Shown: piece after piece, positions 7,957 through 16,637 of the stretch
Layout: every line of letters begins with the position of its first letter
How positions within the stretch are numbered: position 1 is the first letter of the stretch
From: Mycolicibacterium porcinum
Lineage (GTDB): Bacteria > Actinomycetota > Actinomycetes > Mycobacteriales > Mycobacteriaceae
Reading direction: 5' to 3'
Length of the DNA stretch: 64,000 nucleotides
Assembly (NCBI GenBank): GCA_002086835.1
Contig: MVIG01000002.1
Span: 62,001-126,000 of the forward strand
Notes under the pieces: generated by a model
What the model saw: the letters and a program-made list of their open reading frames with translations, nothing else
Databases searched by the model: none
What the model was told of the DNA's origin: nothing
Program-made: the position numbers and the translations under genes

Positions 7957-8979
7957 TCAGTGGTGGTGGCTGCCCCGCACTCGCCCGATCAGCGACTCTG
8001 CGTCGGCCACACTGCGCAGCAGATCGTTGAGATGAGTGCAGGTGCTGGTGCCGAACAGCTCCTGTCGAACTCGAAAATGCAGTTCGGACAAGGTCATTCC
8101 GGTGATGCGCTCGGCGCTGGCAACCGCGCCAGGGCATTCCTGCCACGGCAGCACCCGCGGCGTGGCTTGTGAGTCGACGATGACGTCGTCGGCGTCCACG
8201 GTCGCGGTGAGCGTGTATTCGTGAATGATCGTTTCAACATCGTCACCGCGCATGTAGGTGTCGCGGAACATCGCATCGATCCCGATTCGCTCGGATGCTT
8301 CCTCGAAGACGTCGATGCGGCGCCGGCGGCGCATGCCAAAGCGCGGCAACCGTGAAACCTGGTGCCAGGCATGGGGATCATCGGTGTGATCGAGATCGGG
8401 AGCCTCCGGACCGGTGACGACTACCGGATCGCCGGCCTCGAACGAGGTCATCAGCAGCCCGCCGGTGGCGAAGCCCGCGCATTGATCGGCGACGGGCAGA
8501 TAGCCCGACTTCCCGACGTCCCCGAGCAGACCAGACGCGGACAACGCATGGCCTGAGATCAGTGTTGCGACGGGAACGTCGTCGAGCAGCGCGTAGCGCA
8601 GGTCGCGGGTCCGACGCAATTCTGGGGCTGCCTTGTCGGCGGCGGCGCGGAATCCGCTCATCGCCGGTGCGCCGGCGAGCCGGGTCACCGCCGCGACCGG
8701 TGGCACCACTTCGACGTGGCGCACGACCTGGGCCACCAACTCGATGGTGGCCGATAAACCGGCCGAGCCGATTTCGGTGACCGCGCCCGCGTCGTCGGTC
8801 CAGACATCATGGGCCCGCCCGTTCAGGTACACCGGGTCCAGCGCACCCTCGTCACGGGTCATGTCGATCGACGTGGTCCGGCGCGCGGACCGCGCCCGGC
8901 GCGGCGGGTTACCGGTCGTCGGTTCATGCGGACCGTGCAGGGGATGAAGCCCGAACGACGGGACGCCGAGTTCCGTCAC
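7957..8979 (-). CDS. DUF2889 domain-containing protein
   Basis: 340 aa. The C-terminal third carries the DUF2889 pattern: FRDTYMRGDDVETIIHEYTL, LPWQECPGAVASAERI and the final CTHLNDLLRSVADAE. The first 50 residues are basic and probably disordered. The biochemical role of the domain is not established to my knowledge. GTG 8979 lies 10 bp after the stop of the OB-fold gene, so it is the distal gene of a three-gene operon with that gene and a thiolase, which suggests a role near acyl-CoA metabolism. Confidence 0.75.
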   Translation of the reverse strand: MTELGVPSFGLHPLHGPHEPTTGNPPRRARSARRTTSIDMTRDEGALDPVYLNGRAHDVWTDDAGAVTEIGSAGLSATIELVAQVVRHVEVVPPVAAVTRLAGAPAMSGFRAAADKAAPELRRTRDLRYALLDDVPVATLISGHALSASGLLGDVGKSGYLPVADQCAGFATGGLLMTSFEAGDPVVVTGPEAPDLDHTDDPHAWHQVSRLPRFGMRRRRRIDVFEEASERIGIDAMFRDTYMRGDDVETIIHEYTLTATVDADDVIVDSQATPRVLPWQECPGAVASAERITGMTLSELHFRVRQELFGTSTCTHLNDLLRSVADAESLIGRVRGSHHH

Positions 8980-8989
8980 ATCGTGGATT

Positions 8990-9418
8990 CTACGTGGCCG
9001 GCCGGAACGCGAAGGTCACCAGTGAATCGCCGTCTTCGGTCTCCAGGGTGGTGGTGGTCGACACCAGGGACTGCCCGATCCGCAGCTCGTCCGGTGTCGC
9101 GCCGATGATCAGCGTCTCCACCAGCACGCCCTCGGGCAGTTCGACGAAACCCACCACATAGGGCTTGAACACTTTCGGATCCCGGTTGCCCTTGTACGGC
9201 AAGGGCGGCGGAAACTGCTGCGTGGTGTAGGTGTAAAGGGTGCCCTCGGTGGATAACTCGATGGCTTCGATGTCGCCCTGGATCTCCGGGGCGCCGTCGA
9301 AGAGTTCGGGTCGCTCGGCGGGGAACTTCACCGCACCTGACGAGCGCCTGCGCGACGCATGGAGCACGGCGCGGTCTCCGTCGATCCGGAACAGTCCCTC
9401 GGTGATCAGTGTGGTCAC
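8990..9418 (-). CDS. DUF35-type OB-fold protein without zinc-ribbon cysteines
   Basis: 142 aa. The region from GTLYTYTTQQFPPPLPYKG onward matches the OB-fold of DUF35 proteins, which partner thiolases and Ltp2-type aldolases (for example the ChsH2 DUF35 domain). The N-terminal rubredoxin-like zinc ribbon that normally reads CxxC...CxxC is here ASRRRSSGAVKFPAERP, with no cysteine. GTG 9418 follows the thiolase stop after one base, so the two are expressed together and probably form a complex. Loss of zinc binding does not rule out the scaffold role of the OB-fold. Confidence 0.75.
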   Translation of the reverse strand: MTTLITEGLFRIDGDRAVLHASRRRSSGAVKFPAERPELFDGAPEIQGDIEAIELSTEGTLYTYTTQQFPPPLPYKGNRDPKVFKPYVVGFVELPEGVLVETLIIGATPDELRIGQSLVSTTTTLETEDGDSLVTFAFRPAT

Positions 9419-9419
9419 G

Positions 9420-10610
9420 TCAGCTCACCTCGATAACCATCGCCGCACCCATGCCGCCGCCGGCGCACATAGACAACACACCGAGACCGCCACCGCGCCT
9501 GCGCAGTTCGTAGATCGCCGAGGTGACCATCCGGGCTCCGGTCGCCGCTATCGGGTGGCCCAGGCTGATGCCCGACCCGTACACGTTCACGATGTCTTCG
9601 TCGAGGCCGAGTTCACGGGAGCATGCGACGGCCTGCGCGGCGAACGCCTCGTTGATCTCGAACAGCGCCACGTCCTGTAGCTTGCGGCCGGCCAGGTCCA
9701 GCGCCTTCGGGATCGCGGTGATCGGGCCGCTGCCGGTGCGGTTCGGTGCCACTCCGACCGCCGACCACGACAGCACGTGCGCCAGCACCTCGCCGGAGGT
9801 ATCCGGAGTGGTCAGCGCCACCGCCGCGGCGGCATCGTTGACGCCTGAGGAGTTGCCGGCGGTCACGGTGAAGTTGTCGATCTCCGGATGCAGCACCTTC
9901 AGGCCCGCGAGGGTCTCCAGTGAGCTGTCGCGGCGGGGATGTTCGTCGGTGGCGAAAGTGATGGTGGTGCCGTCGGCCTGTGGCACCCGGATCGGCACGA
10001 TTTCGTCAACGAAGGAGCCGGCGTCGATGGCTTTCACCGCGCGCTGGTGACTGCGCAGCGCCCACTCGTCCTGTGCTTCGCGGGTGATGCCGTACTGCAC
10101 CGCGCAGTTGTGCGCCACGGTGATCGACATGTCCAGGGCTGGGGCATCTTCGGTGGGCGGGTGCGAGAACGGGAACCATGGGTCCTCGTAGTCCTCGGCG
10201 GCCTTGCCGGTGGTGAACGGCTTGCGCTTACGCAGCAGCGGTGTGGTGGAACAGGATTCCATGCCGCCGGCAAGGATGGCCCGACTCATACCCGCTGCGA
10301 TCTGTCCTGCTCCCACCGCGATCGCCGACAGGCTGGAGGCGCACTGGCGGTTCACTGCGAGTCCTGGGACATTGGTCATGCCGAGATCGACCGCGACATA
10401 ACGCGCGCTGTCACCGCCGCCCTGCAGGCTCTCGGCGAGCACCAGGTCGTCGAAGTCTGCCGCGGACAATCCCGATCGTTCCAGGACCGCAGCGACCACC
10501 GGCTTGGCCAGTTCGATCGCCGGCAGGTTGGCCAGCGTGCCTCTGCGTGCTGTTCCGATCGGTGTACGAGCAGCGGCAACGATCGCTGCCCGGGACGTCA
10601 TCGAGCCCAT
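9420..10610 (-). CDS. Thiolase / acetyl-CoA acetyltransferase
   Basis: 396 aa thiolase with the nucleophile C90 (NRQCASSLSAIAVG), H352 in GHPIAATGAR and the second catalytic cysteine C382 in CAGGGMGAAM, all at canonical places, so it should be active in thiolytic cleavage of a 3-oxoacyl-CoA. ATG 10610 has a GGGAG site; ATG 10601 is an alternative. It leads the minus-strand operon with the OB-fold and DUF2889 proteins and is divergent from a MaoC-like hydratase across a palindrome. Confidence 0.9.
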   Translation of the reverse strand: MGSMTSRAAIVAAARTPIGTARRGTLANLPAIELAKPVVAAVLERSGLSAADFDDLVLAESLQGGGDSARYVAVDLGMTNVPGLAVNRQCASSLSAIAVGAGQIAAGMSRAILAGGMESCSTTPLLRKRKPFTTGKAAEDYEDPWFPFSHPPTEDAPALDMSITVAHNCAVQYGITREAQDEWALRSHQRAVKAIDAGSFVDEIVPIRVPQADGTTITFATDEHPRRDSSLETLAGLKVLHPEIDNFTVTAGNSSGVNDAAAAVALTTPDTSGEVLAHVLSWSAVGVAPNRTGSGPITAIPKALDLAGRKLQDVALFEINEAFAAQAVACSRELGLDEDIVNVYGSGISLGHPIAATGARMVTSAIYELRRRGGGLGVLSMCAGGGMGAAMVIEVS

Positions 10611-10667
10611 GTGTCTCCCAAGATCCGCGAATCTCCGGGCCGCTTGCCCGGAGAACGTGGCCAGTCT

Positions 10668-10691
10668 ATACCGTTAAATGAATATCGGTAT
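10668..10691. promoter_or_regulatory. ATACCG-N12-CGGTAT inverted repeat
   Basis: Six-base arms around a 12-base AT-rich spacer in the divergent gap between the thiolase operon and the MaoC-like gene. The spacer holds TTAAATG, similar to AT-rich TTTAAC boxes elsewhere in the window. Candidate operator for both operons. Confidence 0.45.
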
Positions 10692-10717
10692 GGCGGGGCG
10701 GGTTGGAGGTAGCTGAC

Positions 10718-11176
10718 GTGAAGGTAATCGGGTCGGTCGACGAGGCGGTCGCAGCGATCGGTGAGGAGCTCGGAGTCAGCCGGTGGGTGGATATCGACCA
10801 GAACCGGATCGACGCGTTCGCCGACGTGACGATGGATCACCAGTGGATCCACGTGGATGTCGAGAAGGCCGAGGCCGAGAGTCCATACGGCGCCACGATT
10901 GCGCATGGCTTCCTGACGATTTCTCTGATCCCCGGCGTGAGCAAGGACAACTATCTCGTGCAGAACGCGAGAATGGGCATCAACTACGGCCTGAACAAGG
11001 TGCGCTTCCTGTCCCCGGTCGTGGCGGGCAGCCGGATCCGGGTCCGCTCGCAGCTTGTCGATGCCACCCCGTTCGGCGACGACACCGTGAACCTGACCGT
11101 GCGGCACACCGTCGAGATCGACGGCGTCGAGAAACCGGCGGCAGTGGCCGAACTGATCGCGCGGTTCGTGTTCTGA
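10718..11176 (+). CDS. MaoC-like hot-dog (R)-enoyl-CoA hydratase
   Basis: 152 aa single hot-dog domain. FADVTMDHQWIHVD carries the hydratase Asp/His pair (D-x4-H), followed by GATIAHGFLTISL. It would add water across an enoyl-CoA. The start is GTG 10718 with GGAGGT seven bases upstream; an in-frame TTG 15 bp upstream overlaps that site and is unlikely. It is first in a plus-strand run with a lipid-transfer-like protein and a CoA ligase. Confidence 0.85.
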   Translation: MKVIGSVDEAVAAIGEELGVSRWVDIDQNRIDAFADVTMDHQWIHVDVEKAEAESPYGATIAHGFLTISLIPGVSKDNYLVQNARMGINYGLNKVRFLSPVVAGSRIRVRSQLVDATPFGDDTVNLTVRHTVEIDGVEKPAAVAELIARFVF

Positions 11177-11199
11177 TGACTACGGTGCGAGGTGAAAGC

Positions 11200-11213
11200 G
11201 TTAAACAGTTGAC
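11200..11213. promoter_or_regulatory. GTTAAACAGTTGAC box upstream of lipid-transfer gene
   Basis: AT-rich box nearly identical to GTTAAATAGTTAAT at 20878. In reverse complement both read (T/C)AACT(A/G)TTTAAC. Candidate regulator site; part of a small set noted in the findings. Confidence 0.35.
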
Positions 11214-11240
11214 GAGAATCGCTACCGAGGGAGCAATCAG

Positions 11241-12431
11241 ATGAGCGGCCCGTTTGACGGTAAAGCGGTCCTGACCGGGGCGGGCAAGTCGCAGGTCGGC
11301 CGCAGGCTGGGCCGGACCGGGCTGGACCTGACACTCGAGGCGGTATTGAGGGCGATCGAGGACGCTGGTCTCAGCGTCGACGACGTCGACGGCATCGCCA
11401 GCTATCCGGGGCCGGGGGTGCCCGACGCCGGGTTCTCCGGAGCCACCATCCAGGAGGTCCGTAACGCGCTCGGTCTGCGCTCGCGTTGGTACATGTCGGC
11501 GATGGAGACCGCGGGCCAGATCGGCCCGGTGATCGAAGCCTGTATGGCAGTCAGTCTCGGGTTGGCCAACCACGTGGTGGTGTACCGGTCGGTGTGGGAG
11601 TCCACCGCGGCGCAGCAGGCCGGCGGCGGGCGCGCCTCGGTGCTGTTCGGCGGCGGCGAATTGCCTCCGCATCTGGAATGGATGGCGCCCTTCGGTGCGC
11701 TGTCGGCGGCCAACTGGCTGGCGATGCCCGCGCAGCGTTATATGCACGACTTCGGCTTGACCCGTGAGCATCTCGGCCACATCGCGATCAATGCCCGCAC
11801 TAATGCCGGTCTCAACCCCGATGCGGTGTACCGCGATCCCATGACTATGGAGGACTACCTCGGCGCCCGGATGATCTCCGAACCGCTGTGCCTCTACGAC
11901 TGCGACGTGCCGTGCGACGGCGCCACCGCCGTGATCGTGTCGCGCCGCGACGCTGCGGCCGGTCTGCCGCGGCATCCGCTGACGGTGGAGTCCGTCGGGC
12001 CGGGCATGTTCGAACGCGCCACCTGGGACCAACGGGTGGATATCACCACGATGGCCGCCCACGACTCGGCTGCCACGCTGTGGGAGCACACCACGCTGAC
12101 GCCCGCCGATGTGGACATGGCCCAGCTGTATGACGGCTTTTCCTTCCTCACCGTGATGTGGTTGGAAGCGATGGGATTCTGCGATCACGGCAAGGTCGGC
12201 GAGTTTCTGGGGGATGGCTCGCGCATCGCGTTGGACGGTTCGCTGCCGATCAACACCAGTGGCGGGCAGCTCTCCGGCGGGCGGTTGCACGGCATGGGCT
12301 TCCTGCACGAGGCGTGTGTGCAGATGTGGGGCGAGGGCGGCGAACGGCAGGCTCCGAAGACTCCGGAGGTGGTGGCGGTCGGGGTCGGAGGCGGACCGGT
12401 GGCCGGGTCGATGCTGTTGAGCAGTCGGTAA
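11241..12431 (+). CDS. Thiolase-like lipid-transfer protein (Ltp2/SCPx-type)
   Basis: 396 aa thiolase-superfamily protein without the classical nucleophilic Cys motif. It has the Ltp-type landmarks LCLYDCDVPCDG (from 216), QLYDGFSFLTV and NTSGGQLSGGRLHGMGFLHE. Characterised members (Ltp2) act as retro-aldolases that split 17-hydroxy-steroid-CoA thioesters together with a DUF35 partner, so a retro-aldol role is plausible here. The nearest OB-fold partner is encoded divergently at 8990. ATG 11241 has a GAGGGAG site. A close relative is encoded at 57570. Confidence 0.85.
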   Translation: MSGPFDGKAVLTGAGKSQVGRRLGRTGLDLTLEAVLRAIEDAGLSVDDVDGIASYPGPGVPDAGFSGATIQEVRNALGLRSRWYMSAMETAGQIGPVIEACMAVSLGLANHVVVYRSVWESTAAQQAGGGRASVLFGGGELPPHLEWMAPFGALSAANWLAMPAQRYMHDFGLTREHLGHIAINARTNAGLNPDAVYRDPMTMEDYLGARMISEPLCLYDCDVPCDGATAVIVSRRDAAAGLPRHPLTVESVGPGMFERATWDQRVDITTMAAHDSAATLWEHTTLTPADVDMAQLYDGFSFLTVMWLEAMGFCDHGKVGEFLGDGSRIALDGSLPINTSGGQLSGGRLHGMGFLHEACVQMWGEGGERQAPKTPEVVAVGVGGGPVAGSMLLSSR

Positions 12432-12441
12432 TTCCAGGCCG

Positions 12442-13995
12442 ATGGGCACCGCCGAGACCGAAGATATGACGCTCGGTGACATTGTCACTGACAATGCGGT
12501 GCGCTTTCCCGACGTAACCGCATACCGGTACCGCAACCGCACCGTCAGCCACGCGCAGTTGCGTGACCGGGCGGTGCGGCTGGTCTCGGCGATGTCTGCG
12601 GCCGGTGTGCGGCGCCAGGATCGTATCGCGGTGCTCAGCCGCAACAGTATCGAGTTCGGTGAGCTGAACGCGGCCATCCAGCTCAGCGGAATCATCATGG
12701 CGACCATCAACTTCCGGCTTGCCCCGCCGGAAATCCACGATGCATTGCGCCGGGTGGAACCGTCGATCATATTCGTTGCCGATGAGTGGCTCCCGGTGAT
12801 CGCCGGCCAGGTGACAGATCTGCCGTCGCAGCCGCTTGTGGTGGCTATCGGCGGTGAACCGTCGCCGGGAGCCGTTGGCTACGAAGCCTTCCTGGCCACT
12901 GCACCCAGTGCCGCGCTCGAGCTCGTCGCCGAACCCGACGATATCGCCTACCTGTTGTTCACCAGCGGCACCACCGGTGCCTCGAAGTGCTGCATCCTGG
13001 GGCAGCGGGAGATGCGTGCGGTCGCGTACACCATGAACAATGAGATGTGCTGTGGCAGTGCCGATCGCGGGCTGATCACCATGCCGATGTTCCATGTCGG
13101 GGCACTTGCGATCGTCGGCGGTCTGCATGCCCGTGGCGGAACCGTGGTGCTGCAGCAGCAGTTCGACGTCGTCGATGCGGTGCGATTGATTGCCGCGGAG
13201 CGGATCACGGTGTTGCACCTGGCTCCGGTCATGCTCAGCGCGCTACTCGACGCCGTAGGGACGCGCGTCGACATGGAATCCATACGCACAGTGGTGTACT
13301 CGGCTGCACCGATGACAGCGTCCGTTCTGCGACGGGCGATGTCGGCGCTGCCCGGCGCAGGGTTCCTCAACCTGTACGGTCAGACCGAAGTCATCGTGTC
13401 CGGGCTCCCGCGGGAACTGCATGCCCTCGATGGCCCGGACGTCGAGGAGCGTCTGCGCTCAGTGGGTTTCCCGTTTCCTGGCACGCGGGTTCGCATCGTC
13501 GACGAGGACGGAAGGAACGTGCCCGTCGGGCACGCGGGCGAAATTGTCGTGCGGTCGGTCTCGATGTTCCGCGGTTACTGGCAGGACCCGGCGGCAACCG
13601 CGGCGACGCTGGGCGACGGATGGTGTCGCACCGGAGACGTGGGCCGCGTGGACCAACGCGGGCTGCTGTACCTGGTCGACCGCAAGAAGGACGTCATCAT
13701 CAGCGGTGGGGAGAACGTCTACTCGCCGGAGGTCGAGGACGCGCTCGGCGCGCTCGACGGGGTGGCCGCCTGCGCTGTGGTCGGCTTACCCGATTACCGA
13801 TGGGGCGAGACGGTCTGCGCGGTTGTCGTGCCGAGTGCCGGCGCGTCGCCAACCCTGGAGTCGCTACAGGACGGCGTCCGGGGGCGACTGGCCCGCTACA
13901 AGGTTCCGCGTCGGCTGGTGCTGGTCGCCGACCTGCCGGTGTTGGCCAGCGGCAAGGTGGACAAGAAGCGACTCCGCGCCCAGTTCGCGGTCTGA
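12442..13995 (+). CDS. Acyl/aryl-CoA synthetase (AMP-forming)
   Basis: 517 aa ligase with FTSGTTGASK from about 173, LYGQTE near 311, WCRTGDVGRVD, DRKKDVIISGGENVYSPEVE and the catalytic lysine K505 in ASGKVDKKR. All core motifs are intact. It begins 10 bp after the lipid-transfer gene, so CoA activation and carbon-carbon cleavage are co-expressed. ATG 12466 (MTLGDIV) is an alternative start. Its stop nearly touches the convergent CAP-domain gene. Confidence 0.9.
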   Translation: MGTAETEDMTLGDIVTDNAVRFPDVTAYRYRNRTVSHAQLRDRAVRLVSAMSAAGVRRQDRIAVLSRNSIEFGELNAAIQLSGIIMATINFRLAPPEIHDALRRVEPSIIFVADEWLPVIAGQVTDLPSQPLVVAIGGEPSPGAVGYEAFLATAPSAALELVAEPDDIAYLLFTSGTTGASKCCILGQREMRAVAYTMNNEMCCGSADRGLITMPMFHVGALAIVGGLHARGGTVVLQQQFDVVDAVRLIAAERITVLHLAPVMLSALLDAVGTRVDMESIRTVVYSAAPMTASVLRRAMSALPGAGFLNLYGQTEVIVSGLPRELHALDGPDVEERLRSVGFPFPGTRVRIVDEDGRNVPVGHAGEIVVRSVSMFRGYWQDPAATAATLGDGWCRTGDVGRVDQRGLLYLVDRKKDVIISGGENVYSPEVEDALGALDGVAACAVVGLPDYRWGETVCAVVVPSAGASPTLESLQDGVRGRLARYKVPRRLVLVADLPVLASGKVDKKRLRAQFAV

Positions 13996-13996
13996 C

Positions 13997-14494
13997 TTAT
14001 AGGGCGGGCCGCCCATATACCGCGACCACGACGGAGCGGGCCAGGCTGTTCTCCGACCACACGCCGATGGCGGTGTTCGCGCAGTCCTGCATGATGGCGC
14101 GTCGCGGTGGGTCGTACCACCACTGGCCGAGGATCTCGATGCCGCTGATCGCGATGGCCGGGTTGATCGCGACGGTCTCGCTGGCCTTACCGACGAAACC
14201 CTGCGCGTTAGCCCGGTCCTGCGGGGTTGAGCCGTCAGATCCGATGTCGCCGTCGAGATTCGGGTTGTTGAGCACGTCAAGGGTATGAAGCCGGGCTGCC
14301 TCCACCAGTCGACGGTCCAGCTTCGGCTCGGTCGGGCAGTCGTTCTGTTTCTGCGCGGTGTAGATGTTGACGAACACGCTCTCGTTCAGCCTTTTGTTGT
14401 CGGCCTGGGCTGACGGCACCGCGACGGCGGGTGCCACAGCGAACATCAACGCCAGTGTCGACGTACAACACCGGCCAGCACGGGAAAGCGACAT
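13997..14494 (-). CDS. Secreted CAP-domain (SCP/PR1) protein
   Basis: About 165 aa. The N-terminus has a hydrophobic stretch TLALMFAVAPAVAV and a likely signal-peptidase site after SAQA. The mature part has the CAP layout: NESVFVNIYTAQKQ, L..AARLHTLDVLNN, ETVAINPAIAI and WYDPPRRAIMQDCANTAIGVW. Such proteins are common in the mycobacterial exterior and their functions vary. ATG 14494 gives the best signal peptide, although no clear ribosome site precedes it. It is unrelated to the catabolic enzymes around it and divergent from a second secreted protein. Confidence 0.8.
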   Translation of the reverse strand: MSLSRAGRCCTSTLALMFAVAPAVAVPSAQADNKRLNESVFVNIYTAQKQNDCPTEPKLDRRLVEAARLHTLDVLNNPNLDGDIGSDGSTPQDRANAQGFVGKASETVAINPAIAISGIEILGQWWYDPPRRAIMQDCANTAIGVWSENSLARSVVVAVYGRPAL

Positions 14495-14545
14495 GGTTGG
14501 AGAGACTACCGGCAAACCGATATATGAATTACCATTTCGCTACCT

Positions 14546-14896
14546 ATGAAGCGATTCTTCTCATCCGTCGGATTCGCCGCGTTGATCTCGGTCGCCATGG
14601 TGGCCACGCCGGTCGCCAAGGCGGACGACATCGGGTACCTCGTCAACGTGACGGTGCGGCCCGGCTACAACTTCGCCAACGCCGACCAGGCGCTCGCCTA
14701 CGGGCGCGGAGTATGCGACAAGATCGGCGCGGGCAGAACCTATGCCCAGCTGGTCGGTGACATCAAGGCCGATTTCAACACCTCGGACGAATTCCAGGCG
14801 TCGTATCTGATCTCGCAATCGGCGCAGGAGCTGTGCCCGGCCCAAATCTGGCAGTTGCGCAATTCAGCGGCAGGCTACGTCGGCGCGCCGGGCTGA
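14546..14896 (+). CDS. DUF732-type secreted small protein
   Basis: 116 aa with a signal peptide (SSVGFAALISVAMVATPVAKA, cut before DDIGYL) and a short mature domain: FANADQALAYGRGVCDKI..., then ISQSAQELCPAQ. The two cysteines could form one disulfide. The ADQALAYGRGVC pattern is the DUF732 type found mainly in mycobacteria, which supports the taxonomic call. Its 3' end overlaps the convergent tandem-TetR gene by 22 bp. Function unknown; extracellular. Confidence 0.8.
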   Translation: MKRFFSSVGFAALISVAMVATPVAKADDIGYLVNVTVRPGYNFANADQALAYGRGVCDKIGAGRTYAQLVGDIKADFNTSDEFQASYLISQSAQELCPAQIWQLRNSAAGYVGAPG

Positions 14897-16230
14897 CCCC
14901 AGGCCGAACGAAGCAGAGAGCGTCGCAGTAGGTTCACGATGAGGTCGGCGGCGCGCTCGTCATCGTCGGGTTTGTCGGCCGCCGTCGGTTCTGTCATCCG
15001 GCCCAGTACTGCGAGGAACACCGCACCGGCCACCTCGCGGTCGATCGCGTCCGGCAGTTCGATGGTCTCCAGCAACGTGTTGACCGCCTGGTGGATCGCC
15101 CCGATACCGTGTCCCGCCGCAGCGTCGGAGAGCTGATCGGCGACGGTGCCGTCGAGCCACGCCCGGATGACACCGCGGTAGTTGCGGTGGAATCGGACGT
15201 AGCCGTGCATCCACTTCGTCAACATGCCGGTGTCGGCGATCCGAGGCAGGGCGGTGGCGGACTCCTCGATCTCGGCCACCGCCTCGCGGGTGAGTTCGGC
15301 GAGGATTTTGTCCTTGGCGCGGAAGTACCGATACAGGGTGGCGCGGCTGATATCCGCGGCGGCTGCGATGTCCTCCATGCTGACCGCGTAGTAGCCATGC
15401 TCGGCGAACAACGACGAGCTGACCAACAGAACGTCGTGCGCTATCAGTGACTGTTCGCTGGTCACCGTGGCGGCCTCGGGAGCTGTTACTTCTGTGACGT
15501 CAGTTGATGCGTCGGTGAATGTGGGTGGTGTGGCCATGGCCTCGGCCGGGGTGTCGGGGAACAGCATGAGCTGCAAGGCAACGGTCATCGACCACGAGAC
15601 CACCTCGCGGGAGGGCAACGGGAACATCGCACGGTGTCGGTACAGATGGACCATGTGCGGGATACGCATGAGCGTGGCCGCAGCATCGTCGGTGCCCAGC
15701 CCCTGTAGCTGGGCGGCGTGCAGCCGGGCAGTCACGCGCCGGCGGTACTCCTCGGCAACCGGACCGGCATCGATGACCGACAGCTCGGTACCGATACCGG
15801 GGTACTCCGCGAACGCCGCTGCATGGGCGTCATAAATGTCGGCCCATTCGGTGAGCCAGTCGTGCAGCGCGCCGAACCCGTCCACCGTCGGGCCCAGATC
15901 GCCCAGCCGTTCGCCGTGCTCGAGGACTGCCCCTCCGGCGGCCTCGCTGAGTTCGCGGAAGATCTCCTCCTTGCCGGCAAAATACTGGTACACGGTCGCG
16001 CGGGACGAGTTCGCGGCCTTGGCGATGGCGTCCAGCGAGGTGCTGTGGAAGCCGTTGGTCAGGAATACGTCGGCCGCGCAGGCGAGTATCTGTTCGCGTT
16101 TGTGCAGACCACGCCGTCCGACCCCGGTGTTGGCGGCGGGGGCATATCCGGGACGACGTGCCTTGTCCGGAGTTTTCGGCATGAGAGAAGTATCCGGGCA
16201 TCGCGAAACCGACCCGAACGCGGTCTTCAT
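14875..16230 (-). CDS. Tandem TetR-family regulator (two fused TetR units)
   Basis: 451 aa, about twice the TetR length. The first unit has a helix-turn-helix at roughly 45-90 (IAKAANSSRATVYQYFAGK). After an effector domain and a linker rich in Thr, Ala and Pro (about 230-258), a second complete helix-turn-helix sits at 262-310 (IAAAADISRATLYRYFRAK) with its own effector domain. One chain would thus have the symmetry of a TetR dimer. ATG 16230 overlaps the stop of the upstream small-protein gene as ATGA; ATG 16182 is an alternative. It probably regulates the amidohydrolase locus next to it. Confidence 0.88.
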   Translation of the reverse strand: MKTAFGSVSRCPDTSLMPKTPDKARRPGYAPAANTGVGRRGLHKREQILACAADVFLTNGFHSTSLDAIAKAANSSRATVYQYFAGKEEIFRELSEAAGGAVLEHGERLGDLGPTVDGFGALHDWLTEWADIYDAHAAAFAEYPGIGTELSVIDAGPVAEEYRRRVTARLHAAQLQGLGTDDAAATLMRIPHMVHLYRHRAMFPLPSREVVSWSMTVALQLMLFPDTPAEAMATPPTFTDASTDVTEVTAPEAATVTSEQSLIAHDVLLVSSSLFAEHGYYAVSMEDIAAAADISRATLYRYFRAKDKILAELTREAVAEIEESATALPRIADTGMLTKWMHGYVRFHRNYRGVIRAWLDGTVADQLSDAAAGHGIGAIHQAVNTLLETIELPDAIDREVAGAVFLAVLGRMTEPTAADKPDDDERAADLIVNLLRRSLLRSAWGQPGAPT

Positions 16231-16535
16231 GGTGCGGGCGGGGGCCCGGGGAGGTTGCGCTTGGCTTTTCCGGGATAGCCGAAGAACTTCTCGAAGTTGG
16301 CGTCGTTGATGGGCTGGGCGCTGTTCCGCTTCGCGGCGGCGCGCAGCGCGTCCAGCCGGGCGCCGGCCTTCTCCAGGTCCGTCGGGGACGCGGTCTGCCT
16401 GAGTCCCTCGAGGGTGGCCGCGGCCATCGCGATCTCGATGCGCAATCGTTCGCCTGCCTCCCCGAAGGTCAGCAGGTCGTGATCGTCCTCGTCGACCTTC
16501 TCGCGGGCGTCGGCGGCTGGACAGGGATCAGTCAT
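16227..16535 (-). CDS. Small helical protein associated with amidohydrolase (102 aa)
   Basis: Acidic N-terminus, then DDHDLLTFGEAGERLRIEI and a long alanine/leucine-rich helix (AMAAATLEGLRQ, LDALRAAAKR) likely to form a coiled coil. No known domain recognised. A shorter protein at 61817 has the same EHDLLT..EA..R.R..I pattern and is likewise next to an amidohydrolase. ATG 16535 was chosen over an in-frame start 24 codons upstream because the homologous region starts here. Transcribed divergently from the amidohydrolase and upstream of the tandem TetR. Confidence 0.65.
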   Translation of the reverse strand: MTDPCPAADAREKVDEDDHDLLTFGEAGERLRIEIAMAAATLEGLRQTASPTDLEKAGARLDALRAAAKRNSAQPINDANFEKFFGYPGKAKRNLPGPPPAP

Positions 16536-16637
16536 GTCGTGGCTCTCAATCAGTAGACGAACGTGTCCTACGTCATATAGTGTCTGAGATGAACCGTCAG
16601 AAAACAAGACGGAGTGTCAGAAGAGAAGGAGCGTGTT

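Noticed and set aside
10980-12770. A 596-aa open frame on the minus strand opposite the MaoC, Ltp and CoA ligase genes
   Set aside because: It is a shadow of real plus-strand genes in high-GC DNA; the translated sequence is rich in Arg, His and Gln with no domain, and the plus-strand genes have clear motifs and ribosome sites.
16560-16600. AGTGTCT and related half-sites upstream of the amidohydrolase at 16638
   Set aside because: The left arm resembles the ACA-N14-TGT class but the right half does not fit with any allowed spacer.
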